A program made the position numbers and the translations under genes. The notes under the pieces are model-generated. The model was not told the origin of the DNA and ran no database searches. It worked only from the letters and a program-made list of their open reading frames with translations. This document shows positions 1 to 5,786 of a stretch of 8,709 nt of DNA, one piece after another (position 1 is the first letter of the stretch; every line of letters begins with the position of its first letter). This DNA is from Chloroflexota bacterium (lineage in GTDB: Bacteria; Chloroflexota; Limnocylindria; Limnocylindrales; CSP1-4), in contig JANYAA010000064.1 of the NCBI GenBank assembly GCA_025355255.1, positions 1 through 8,709 on the forward strand. Direction: 5' to 3'.

Positions 1-1
1 G

Positions 2-1018
2 GTCGAAGCGCTCCGACTGGCCCGTGAAGCCGCAGCCGAGGGGACGGCGCTGAGCATTGCGCTTGTGGGCAACGCTGCCGAAATCGAGCCTGCCTGGGCC
101 GCCGCCGGCGAGAAGTTCGACATCGTCACCGACCAGACTTCTGCGCACGACGCGCTGGGCGGCTACGTCCCAGCCGAGATCTCACTGGCCGATGCCGCGA
201 TCCTGCGCGAGACGCAGCCCGACGTCTACGAGGCGCGCTCCAAGGCGTCGATGGCCGCGCATGTCCGTGCCATCCTCGCGTTCAAGGAGGCGGGCGCCAT
301 CGCCTTTGACTACGGCAACAACCTCCGCGCGCAGGCGCAGGAAGCGGGCGTCGCCAACGCCTTCGACTACCCGGGCTTTGTCCCTGCGTTCATCCGGCCG
401 CAGTTCTGCGAGGGCCGCGGGCCGTTCCGCTGGGTCGCGCTCAGCGGTGACCCGGCGGACATCCTGCGCACGGACCGCGCGATCCTTGAGCTCTTCCCGG
501 AGGACGAGGGCCTACGTCGCTGGATTGAGATGGCCGAGGCGCGCGTCCCGTTCCAGGGGCTGCCGGCGCGCATCTGCTGGCTGGGCTACGGCGAGCGGGC
601 GAAGGCCGGCCTCGTGTTCAACGAGCTGGTCCGCACCGGCGAGGTGAGCGCGCCCATCGTCATCGGCCGCGACCACCTTGACTCGGGCTCCGTTGCCTCA
701 CCCAACCGTGAGACGGAATCGATGCTGGACGGGACCGATGCCGTGGCGGACTGGCCGCTGCTCAATGCACTGGTGAACACGGCGGCTGGGGCAACCTGGG
801 TTTCCATCCACCACGGCGGCGGCGTGGGCATCGGCTACAGCCAGCATGCGGGCATGGTGGTCGTCGCGGACGGCACAGACCTCGCGCGCCGCAAGCTGGA
901 GCGCGTTCTCACCACGGATCCGGGGATGGGCGTCGTGCGCCATGTGGATGCGGGCTACGAGCACGCAATCGACATCGCCCGCGAGCGCGGCGTCCACATC
1001 CCGATGCTGGAGCCGTAG
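2..1018 (+). CDS. hutU: Urocanate hydratase (urocanase), C-terminal part, 5' end outside window
   Basis: Urocanase adds water to urocanate to give 4-imidazolone-5-propionate, the second step of histidine breakdown, using tightly bound NAD+ in the cytoplasm. The frame is open from base 2 and reads [10 protein letters not shown] just inside the window, so the start lies upstream; about 338 codons of the usual ~550 are present. The family block [17 protein letters not shown] is intact, and its Cys (407-409) matches the conserved active-site cysteine of Pseudomonas urocanase. Further on are LGYGERAK, the [20 protein letters not shown] block and the near-invariant [16 protein letters not shown] segment, and the protein ends normally. 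No frameshift is visible. The next hut genes follow downstream on the same strand, interrupted by an opposite-strand gene, so transcription as one unit is uncertain. The family assignment is very secure. Confidence 0.97.
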   Translation, partial: VEALRLAREAAAEGTALSIALVGNAAEIEPAWAAAGEKFDIVTDQTSAHDALGGYVPAEISLADAAILRETQPDVYEARSKASMAAHVRAILAFKEAGAIAFDYGNNLRAQAQEAGVANAFDYPGFVPAFIRPQFCEGRGPFRWVALSGDPADILRTDRAILELFPEDEGLRRWIEMAEARVPFQGLPARICWLGYGERAKAGLVFNELVRTGEVSAPIVIGRDHLDSGSVASPNRETESMLDGTDAVADWPLLNALVNTAAGATWVSIHHGGGVGIGYSQHAGMVVVADGTDLARRKLERVLTTDPGMGVVRHVDAGYEHAIDIARERGVHIPMLEP

Positions 1019-1083
1019 CGGCCCCCGTCGCTTCCTCCGCCCCAGCAGGCTTCCGCCCCCGCGCGCTCGTGCACTGTGGGCCG

Positions 1084-1221
1084 CTGGGTGGACCAACTGC
1101 GCGGCGGGAGCGTCGGTTCGTCCGCTCCGGTGCTCGTCTGCGCGCTGGAGGCCGTTGCCACCGCGCAGATGGCGATGTAAGCGGCCCGAATGCCTCGGCA
1201 CCGCGCAGTTGGTCCACTGGG
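1084..1221. mobile_element. MITE-like inverted-repeat element (128 bp) with 5-bp flanking repeats
   Basis: A 16-bp perfect inverted repeat has arms at 1089-1104 (TGGACCAACTGCGCGG) and 1201-1216 (its exact reverse complement), separated by 96 nt. The pentamer CTGGG directly flanks both outer ends (1084-1088 and 1217-1221); the flanking match actually runs 8 nt, CTGGGTGG, into the left arm and beyond the right. Terminal inverted repeats plus a 5-bp direct duplication is the layout of a non-autonomous mini-transposon. Inside is a smaller 6-bp stem (1107-1112 with 1123-1128), and CCGCGCAGATGG at 1161-1172 nearly copies the start of the right arm. No coding is seen. The element fills most of the 244-nt gap between the convergent ends of hutU and the CDGSH gene. 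An alternative is a structured RNA or a long-stem terminator, though no T-run follows. Confidence 0.4.
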
Positions 1222-1262
1222 TGGCCCGTAGTCGCCCCGGCGGTCAGCCGGAGCCCCAGCCT

Positions 1263-1508
1263 TCAGATCTCGGCCTCCACCGGAACCGGTGCCCGGACGA
1301 CGCTGTGGAACTCCACGGCTGCGTGCGAGCCATCGCAGAGCGGCTTGGTCTCCGACTGGCCACACCGGCAGAGAAGCACGGATCTGCCCGCTGGGAGCTC
1401 CCAGCGCTTGCCCTCCACGTCCACCAGGACGAACGGTCCGGTGATGCGATAGGCGCCATTGTCGCGAGGCGTGATGGTCACTTCAGGGATAGGTGCGGGT
1501 TCGGTCAT
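1263..1508 (-). CDS. Small CDGSH-type iron-sulfur protein
   Basis: This 81-residue protein carries one CDGSH domain. The motif CRCGQSETKPLCDGSH gives the three-Cys, one-His set (C47, C49, C58, H62) that binds a labile [2Fe-2S] cluster in the mitoNEET/CISD family. The N-terminal half contains the usual short beta segment (GPFVLVDVEGKRWELPAG) that precedes the motif in small bacterial members. It has no signal peptide or membrane segment, so it is probably cytosolic, in electron transfer or cluster handling; the exact role of bacterial single-domain members is not settled. The ATG at 1508 gives a full-length product; no good Shine-Dalgarno precedes it, and a GTGACA -35-like site (1537-1542) has only a poor -10. 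The gene lies between hutU and ftcD on the opposite strand, which is unusual for a hut cluster. A functional link to histidine breakdown is unproven. Confidence 0.92.
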   Translation of the reverse strand: MTEPAPIPEVTITPRDNGAYRITGPFVLVDVEGKRWELPAGRSVLLCRCGQSETKPLCDGSHAAVEFHSVVRAPVPVEAEI

Positions 1509-1577
1509 GCTGGGAAAGGCGCCTCGCTGGTGGGTTTGTCACCCGGCTATTCGCGCGGCGCAGGCGTTCGGATGCTG

Positions 1578-1613
1578 CGCGGCGGCGAGGGCGGCGGCGA
1601 GGGCGGCGGCGAG
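1578..1613. repeat. Three tandem copies of a 12-bp GC-rich unit
   Basis: The unit GGCGGCGGCGAG occurs three times head to tail (1578-1589, 1590-1601, 1602-1613); the first copy differs only at its first base. It sits in the 158-nt divergent gap between the CDGSH gene and ftcD. It is likely a replication-slippage repeat; a regulatory role is possible from the position but nothing else supports one. Confidence 0.7.
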
Positions 1614-1654
1614 GCGCGGCGCACGGCGGGGACAACGGCGGCTCGCCGCGCCTG

Positions 1655-1660
1655 TAGCAT
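1655..1660 (+). promoter_or_regulatory. Candidate -10 element for a leaderless ftcD transcript
   Basis: TAGCAT matches four of six bases of TATAAT and ends 6 nt before the ftcD ATG, so transcription would start at or next to the start codon. No clear Shine-Dalgarno is present and no good -35 is seen at the normal distance. The same spacing recurs before the MBL and lipoprotein genes. Confidence 0.3.
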
Positions 1661-1666
1661 CGGGGC

Positions 1667-2638
1667 ATGCTGGTCGAGAGCGTTCCAAACGTCTCCGAAG
1701 GCCGTCGGCTTGATGTCGTCGATCGCCTTGCGGCTGCCCTCGCCTCCGTCCCGGGCGTCCACTTCTTGGACCGCACCTCGGACCCCAGCCACAACCGCTC
1801 GGTCTTCACGGTTGCCGGAGAGCACGAGGCTGTCGCCGCCGGGCTGGAGCGCCTTGTGGCGGCATCCATCGACGAGATCGACATGGAGCAGCAGTCGGGC
1901 GAGCACCCGCGCATCGGCGCTGTGGACGTTGTGCCGTTTGTGCCGCTGGCCGATACCACGATTGCCGACTGCGTTGGGCTGGCCCGGGCATTTGGCGAGC
2001 GCGTCGCCGCCCGCTTCGACCTGCCGGTCTACCTCTACGCGGAGGCCGCCACTCGGCCGGACCGGGTCAAGCTGGCGGACGTCCGCCGCGGCCAATACGA
2101 GGCCCTCCGGACGGAGATCGCGACGCCGGACCGCCAGCCCGACTTTGGGCCCGCGCACACCCACCCGCGCGCCGGGGCCGTGGCCGTTGGCGCCCGCCCG
2201 TTCCTCATCGCCTGGAACATCAACCTTGACACGGACGATGTTGAGCTTGCAAAGCGCATCGCGCGCCGCGTCCGCGAGTCCGGCGGCGGGCTGCCCAAGC
2301 TGCAGGGCAACGGCTTCCGGGTGGAGGAGCCGGAGCGCGGCCATCCGGTGCGTGCCCAAGTGTCGATGAACCTGCTGGACTTCCGCGTGACATCGCTCTG
2401 GCGCGCTTGGGAGGACGTTGCCCAGATGGCGGCCGCGGAGGGCGTTGAGGCCGCCGAGTCCGAGCTGATTGGCCTTGCGCCGCTGGCCGCGTTCCTGGAC
2501 GTGGCCGACCACGCGGGCACGCCCACGGGCGCGCCCAACGCCGAGCGTCTCGCCGCCGCCGCTGCCGCCATCAAGCTGCGCGACTTCTCCCCGCTCATGG
2601 CCCTTGAGCTCCGGCTGGACGCCGCGCGGGCAGGATGA
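1667..2638 (+). CDS. ftcD: Glutamate formimidoyltransferase (single-domain, no cyclodeaminase)
   Basis: The enzyme moves the formimino group from N-formimino-L-glutamate to tetrahydrofolate, releasing glutamate and 5-formimino-THF, the last step of the folate-dependent histidine route. The start MLVESVPNVSEGR is the normal family N-terminus, and the 323 residues cover only the two formiminotransferase subdomains. The segment GEHPRIGAVDVVPFVPL places H80 where the catalytic His (His82 of pig FTCD) is expected. FGPAHTHPRAGAVAVGAR (~160-177) and the AWNINLDT block (~182-189) are typical of the substrate-binding core, and the C-terminal subdomain holds QVSMNLLDF. A separate cyclodeaminase is needed to finish the pathway and is not in the window. 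hutI begins 4 nt after the stop, so the two are very likely co-transcribed. The ATG at 1667 has no strong Shine-Dalgarno. The family assignment is very secure; the symbol is used for the single-domain form. Confidence 0.95.
   Translation: MLVESVPNVSEGRRLDVVDRLAAALASVPGVHFLDRTSDPSHNRSVFTVAGEHEAVAAGLERLVAASIDEIDMEQQSGEHPRIGAVDVVPFVPLADTTIADCVGLARAFGERVAARFDLPVYLYAEAATRPDRVKLADVRRGQYEALRTEIATPDRQPDFGPAHTHPRAGAVAVGARPFLIAWNINLDTDDVELAKRIARRVRESGGGLPKLQGNGFRVEEPERGHPVRAQVSMNLLDFRVTSLWRAWEDVAQMAAAEGVEAAESELIGLAPLAAFLDVADHAGTPTGAPNAERLAAAAAAIKLRDFSPLMALELRLDAARAG
2632..2635 (+). promoter_or_regulatory. Shine-Dalgarno of hutI
   Basis: AGGA lies 7 nt before the ATG at 2643 and overlaps the last codons of ftcD (stop TGA 2636-2638). 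This fixes 2643 as the hutI start and supports coupled translation. It matters because the start lies in a different frame from most of hutI. Confidence 0.6.
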
Positions 2639-2642
2639 CGCG

Positions 2643-4006
2643 ATGAGCCTGCGGCTGATCGAAGGCGGGCGTGGCCACGCGGATGCGCCTGGACTCCTGA
2701 TCCACGGCGCCTCGCAGGTTGTGACCATGGCCGGCACCTTCGCCGTGGTCCCGCCCAAGGCGACCTGGCGCTGCTGGACGCTGCCGACGTCGGCGGTCCC
2801 GGCGCGCCCGATGCACCCGTGGTTGCGTGCTGGGAGGGCCGCATCCTCGGCGTCGGCCCGCGCGACGTGGTGGAAGCCACGCTTGAGGCGAGGGGGCATC
2901 CGCTGTCCCGCTTTGTGCGCCTCGACGCTGATGGCGGCGTGGTCACCCCCGGCCTCGTTGATCCCCACACCCACCTGCTGTTCGCGGGCAGCCGAGAGCG
3001 CGAGCTGGTGCTGCGCCAGCAGGGCGCCAGCTACCTGGACATTCTTGCGGCGGGCGGCGGGATCCTGTCCACCGTGGCCGCCACCCGCGCTGCCGACGAT
3101 GAAGCCTTGGCCGAGCACGGACGCCGCTGGCTCGACGAGATGCTTGGCCACGGCGTCACCACGATCGAGGCGAAGTCAGGCTATGGGCTGGACCTGGCCA
3201 CGGAGCTCCGGCTGCTGGACGTGGCCCACCAGCTGGGCCGCGAAGGCCCCATCGACGTGGTGCCCACGTTCCTCGGCGCGCACGCCGTCCCGCCCGAGTT
3301 CCGCTCCCGCCCCGACGGGACCGAGGCCTACGTGCGCTCCGTGATTGAAGACCAGTTGCCGGGCGTCGCCGCGCAGGGCCGCGCGCGCTCTTGCGACGTG
3401 TTCTGCGAGGAGGGCGTGTTTAGCGCGGACCAGAGCCGCAGGATCCTGCGCGCCGCCGCGGCCTACGGGATGGCGATCCGCCTTCATGCCGATGAGCTGG
3501 CGCCGTCCGGCGGGGCCGAGCTGGCCGCCGAGCTTGGCGCGCTATCCGCGGACCACCTGCACGCCCCGTCCGATGAGGGGCTGGCCGCGATGGCCGCCGC
3601 AGCCTCCGGCCCCACGCCAACAGTTGCAACGCTTCTGCCGGCCACCACGTGGTTCCTCATGGCGGACTCGGCGCCGGCCCGGCGGTTCATCAACGCTGGC
3701 GTCCCGGTGGCGCTGGGCACGGACTTCAACCCCGGGACCTCGCCCACGCCCAACCTGCCGCTCGTGATGACCGTCGCGTGTCTGGAGATGAAGCTCTCGC
3801 CTGCCGAGGCGCTCGCCGCCGTCACCATCAATGCGGCGTATGCCGCGGGCGTGGGTGGGGAGGCGGGGTCGCTGGAGCCGGGGAAGCTGGCCGATGTGGT
3901 CATCTGGGGGGCGACCGATGTGCACCAGCTGCCCTATTGGGTGGGAGCGGACCTTGTCGATGTGGTCGTGAAACGCGGTCGCGTCGTCCACCGCCGCGGG
4001 GCGTAA
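2643..4006 (+). CDS. hutI: Imidazolonepropionase, interrupted by a frameshift near 2738
   Basis: HutI hydrolyses 4-imidazolone-5-propionate to N-formimino-L-glutamate, the third step of histidine breakdown; it is a metal-dependent amidohydrolase. The N-terminus, with GLLIHGASQVVTMAGT, reads in one frame from ATG 2643, behind a good Shine-Dalgarno. The continuation, RRGPAQGDLALLDAADVGG and on through EGRILGVG, reads in another frame from about 2741 to the stop at 4006. That frame has no ATG between the ftcD stop and this point, and the first plausible start in it is GTG 2819, which would lose the N-terminal strands. Joined across a one-base loss near 2738 the product is about 454 residues. All catalytic blocks are intact: DPHTH (His codons 2966 and 2972), LDILAAGGGILSTV, IEAKSGYGLD, HADE (3485), ADHLHA and TDFNPG (Asp codon 3722). 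It is either an inactivating indel or a sequence error; no slippery heptamer suggests programmed shifting. Confidence 0.93.
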
Positions 4007-4007
4007 C

Positions 4008-4025
4008 GGCCCGGCCCGGCCCGGC
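4008..4025. repeat. GGCCC pentamer tandem repeat
   Basis: GGCCC occurs three times followed by GGC, directly after the hutI stop codon. It is a short low-complexity run, with nothing to show a function. Confidence 0.6.
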
Positions 4026-4042
4026 AGCCCGGTCCGGCGCGG

Positions 4043-4187
4043 CTCACCCCGTGAGTCATCCAGCACCGGAACTCACCGGGCGGGTCATCCGGATCCCGAC
4101 AGCCGCCGCCGGACGCCCTTCCTGCGTGCCCTGACCCAGCCCGTGCACAAAGCGGGCTGGCGTGCGCGCCATGACCCATGGGGTGAG
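4043..4187. repeat. Three copies of a split motif CTCACC-N6-GTCAT, two direct and one inverted
   Basis: Copy 1 (4043-4061) and copy 2 (4072-4090) both read CTCACC, six variable bases, then GTCATCC; their starts are 29 bp apart. Copy 3 is on the other strand (4171-4187), with CTCACC-N6-GTCAT reading leftward. Copies 1 and 3 form an 18-nt inverted repeat (4042-4059 with 4171-4188) matching at 16 of 18 positions across a 111-nt spacer. All three lie in the gap between the convergent hutI and yhhN-like genes. The conserved half-sites with a free spacer could be a binding site for a dimeric protein or a REP-like palindromic repeat. No T-run suggests termination. Confidence 0.5.
4136..4160. terminator. 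8-bp hairpin between convergent genes, possible terminator
   Basis: CCAGCCCG (4136-4143) pairs perfectly with CGGGCTGG (4153-4160) around a 9-nt loop. It lies between the ends of hutI and the yhhN-like gene, where a two-way terminator would be expected, but neither strand has a T-run after the stem, so intrinsic termination is only weakly supported. Confidence 0.3.
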
Positions 4188-4217
4188 CGGCAGGCGTGGG
4201 GAGGCCTCGCCCGGCGA

Positions 4218-4865
4218 TCAGGCGGCGAGCGACAGCACCAGCAGCACCTGCGCGGCGTGGTACGTGGTGATCACGGCGAGCCTGCGCATCGTCGCCGCAC
4301 GCGGTGTCGTCGCGGGTGCGGCGGCAAACCTGTCCCAGCCCAGCGTCGCGTCTGACGTCACAAACAGCCACGCACCGACCGCCGCCAGCAGGCTCTCCGT
4401 TCGGGTGGCGCTGATCGCCATGCCGCAGATCGCCGCGAGGTAGACGGCAACCGGAAGCGCAAACCCGCCGCGCGCAGCGCCCCGGACAATGGCTCGGCCC
4501 ACGACCGCGATGAGCAGCACCGCCAGCGCCACGCCCACCGCCAGCCCGATCGTCCCGCCCGGCAGCTGCGCAAACGCCACCAGGTAGGCGAGCTGCGCCG
4601 CAAGGAACGCCGCGAGGCCAGCGGTGAACGGTCCGCCCGGGAGCAGCAGCACGTCGCCCGCCAGTGAGCCCAGCAGCGCGACAAGCAGCCACGGCCGAAC
4701 GCCCGCGTCCGCCTGAGCGGATAGCAGCGCCGCAAGGAACAACAGGACCAGCACGGCCGGCTTCATGACGCGCTCAAGCGCAAGCCGATCCGTCGCAACT
4801 GCGAACCAGTCCACGACCGCCGCCGCGCACGCCGCCGCCATGAGCGCCCAGGCGAGCGGCGTCAT
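4218..4865 (-). CDS. YhhN/TMEM86 family membrane protein (putative lysoplasmalogenase)
   Basis: This 215-residue, very hydrophobic protein has about seven to eight predicted membrane segments. It shows the family pattern: MKPAVLVLLFLAAL (~34-47), SLAGDVLLLPGGPFTAGLAAFLAAQLAY (~67-94), PVAVYLAAICGMA (~138-150), GAWLFVTSDATLGWDRF (~164-180) and TYHAAQVLL (~201-209). Two conserved acidic residues, D71 and D172, are in place, matching the aspartates important in animal TMEM86. Q91 stands where many members have His. Animal TMEM86B and some bacterial members cleave the vinyl-ether bond of lysoplasmalogens, but activity in this protein is inferred from family only. The gene starts 3 nt after the stop of the MBL-fold gene, with an AAGG Shine-Dalgarno (4874-4877) 8 nt before the ATG, so the two are surely co-transcribed. 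No known pathway links the two families. Confidence 0.88.
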   Translation of the reverse strand: MTPLAWALMAAACAAAVVDWFAVATDRLALERVMKPAVLVLLFLAALLSAQADAGVRPWLLVALLGSLAGDVLLLPGGPFTAGLAAFLAAQLAYLVAFAQLPGGTIGLAVGVALAVLLIAVVGRAIVRGAARGGFALPVAVYLAAICGMAISATRTESLLAAVGAWLFVTSDATLGWDRFAAAPATTPRAATMRRLAVITTYHAAQVLLVLSLAA

Positions 4866-4868
4866 CGC

Positions 4869-5540
4869 CTAGACCTTGCCGCGCGACTCCAGCAGCACGG
4901 TCGTCGTGTCGGCCGGCAGGCTGGACGCGGTGACCACCAGCTTCTGCTGGGTGACGGGCTCTGCGCCCATCTCGTGGAAGAACTTCTTGAGCGCCTCGTC
5001 GCAGTCCGCCTCGGCCTCGCACACCGGCATCACCACGACGATGCGCGGGTCCAGCTGCGCAACCAGCGCGGCAGCGGCGGTTGCCGAGAGGGCGCCGCCA
5101 ACCGGCACGCACGCGATGTCCACGTGGCCGATGTCGGTCAGCTTCTCCTGCGTGAGCTCATGGCCGATATCGCCCAGATGGATGGTGTGCAGCCCGTCCA
5201 GCTCCGTGGCGAACGCGGTCTGCTTGCCCCGCTCCGCCCCGCGCTTGTCGTCCCGATAGGTGCGGACGCCCGTGACGAGCGCGTCATGGACTTCGTACTC
5301 CCCGGGGCCGTCCAGCACAAACGCGGCTTCCAGGCTTGTTGGGATGGCGGTCATGCCGTCCCGCGAGACCTTGCCCGGCTTCTTGGCGAGCGGCGCATCA
5401 TCGGGATGGCTGAACGTCAGGACGTCGCCAGTGATGCCGCGACCGGTGGGCCCGACGATGGCCGGGTAGGGATCGTTGACGACGACGGCGTCCCGGCCCT
5501 TGAGCCGGATGCAGGTCTTGCCGTACCAGGTGAGCTCCAT
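4869..5540 (-). CDS. MBL-fold (UlaG-like, Lactamase_B_3) protein with degenerate metal site
   Basis: This 223-residue protein belongs to the metallo-beta-lactamase fold group related to UlaG. The start MELTWYGKTCIRLKG is the usual first strand, VVNDPYP the second, followed by GPGEYEV (~78-84), GVRTYRDD, HTIHLGDIGHELT (~118-130) and VDIACVPVGG (~140-149). Members I recall read SHDHPDH in the first metal motif; here the segment is TFSHPDDAP (42-50), lacking one His pair and with Asp for the last His. The late PMHY His is replaced by PVCEAEADC (172-180). H121 and D124 of the third motif remain. The canonical two-zinc site is therefore probably lost or rebuilt with Cys and acidic residues, and the substrate is unknown. 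ATG 5540 is chosen because similarity begins there; the open frame extends to 5750 but has no family resemblance. It heads a two-gene unit with the YhhN-like gene. Confidence 0.85.
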   Translation of the reverse strand: MELTWYGKTCIRLKGRDAVVVNDPYPAIVGPTGRGITGDVLTFSHPDDAPLAKKPGKVSRDGMTAIPTSLEAAFVLDGPGEYEVHDALVTGVRTYRDDKRGAERGKQTAFATELDGLHTIHLGDIGHELTQEKLTDIGHVDIACVPVGGALSATAAAALVAQLDPRIVVVMPVCEAEADCDEALKKFFHEMGAEPVTQQKLVVTASSLPADTTTVLLESRGKV

Positions 5541-5547
5541 GCGGGTG

Positions 5548-5553
5548 ATTCTC
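5548..5553 (-). promoter_or_regulatory. Candidate -10 element for a leaderless MBL-gene transcript
   Basis: On the - strand GAGAAT matches four of six bases of TATAAT and ends 7 nt before the ATG at 5540. There is no Shine-Dalgarno and no convincing -35. This competes with the alternative that the mRNA starts further upstream and includes the hairpins at 5599-5652. Confidence 0.25.
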
Positions 5554-5598
5554 GCACAGGCTGCTTGTCTGAGCCTTACCTGTCGGAACCCGCGGCAG

Positions 5599-5617
5599 CC
5601 TCCCGAAAAAGGGGAGG
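5599..5617. other. Secondary hairpin overlapping the terminator tail
   Basis: CCTCCC (5599-5604) pairs with GGGAGG (5612-5617) around a 7-nt A-rich loop. On the - strand this folds the T-run of the neighbouring terminator candidate into a loop and takes two bases of its stem. On the - strand the 5599-5604 segment reads GGGAGG and could instead pair with CCTCCCTCCC further upstream (5656-5665), so competing folds are possible. Confidence 0.45.
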
Positions 5618-5652
5618 ACCGGAGATGCCTGCCCAATTGGCATCTCCGGTCC
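5606..5652 (-). terminator. Candidate intrinsic terminator upstream of the MBL gene
   Basis: Read on the - strand, GGACCGGAGATGCC (5652-5639) pairs perfectly over 14 bp with GGCATCTCCGGTCC (5629-5616) around a 9-nt loop, followed by TCCCC and five Ts (5610-5606). The T-run starts 5 nt after the stem, which is looser than ideal. The T-run ends 65 nt before the MBL start codon. The site either protects the MBL promoter from upstream - strand transcription or acts as an attenuator in a leader RNA. I recognise no known riboswitch class around it. Confidence 0.45.
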
Positions 5653-5773
5653 CGAGGGAGGGAGGATGGAACCTGAGGGGTTGTTCCGAGATGAACCATA
5701 CGACGCCGCCGATTCAGCCCAAAGCGTCGGAACGGTAAAGAAACGTACATTCGGGCTCGCGGGAAGGCCGTGG

Positions 5774-5779
5774 CAGAAT
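5774..5779 (+). promoter_or_regulatory. Candidate -10 element for a leaderless lipoprotein transcript
   Basis: CAGAAT matches four of six bases of TATAAT and ends 7 nt before the ATG at 5787. No Shine-Dalgarno precedes the gene. A standard -35 is not apparent 17 nt upstream. Confidence 0.28.
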
Positions 5780-5786
5780 CCTCGTA

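Noticed and set aside
1113..1128. GGTTCG stretch in the hutU/CDGSH gap as a tRNA T-arm
   Set aside because: It lacks the conserved A after TTCG and no acceptor, D-arm or anticodon stem can be formed.
2733..2745. Programmed -1 ribosomal frameshift in hutI
   Set aside because: There is no X-XXY-YYZ slippery heptamer, and programmed shifting is not known to me for HutI; an indel or error is simpler.
1547..3151. Long opposite-strand open frame across ftcD and hutI
   Set aside because: It is a GC-bias shadow of genes with clear family motifs on the + strand.
5668..5676. GAACCTGA on the + strand, as in TPP riboswitches
   Set aside because: The partner CTGAGA block and the following conserved stem are absent.
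5541..5750. N-terminal extension of the MBL protein to 5750
   Set aside because: The added residues are Arg-rich, lie over the hairpin region and have no family resemblance; MELTWYGK at 5540 is the normal start.
5541..5786. Partial resemblance of the - strand leader to a ydaO (c-di-AMP) riboswitch: GGGCTGAATC and CCGACAG
   Set aside because: The other conserved blocks and their order do not match, and the fragments are short.
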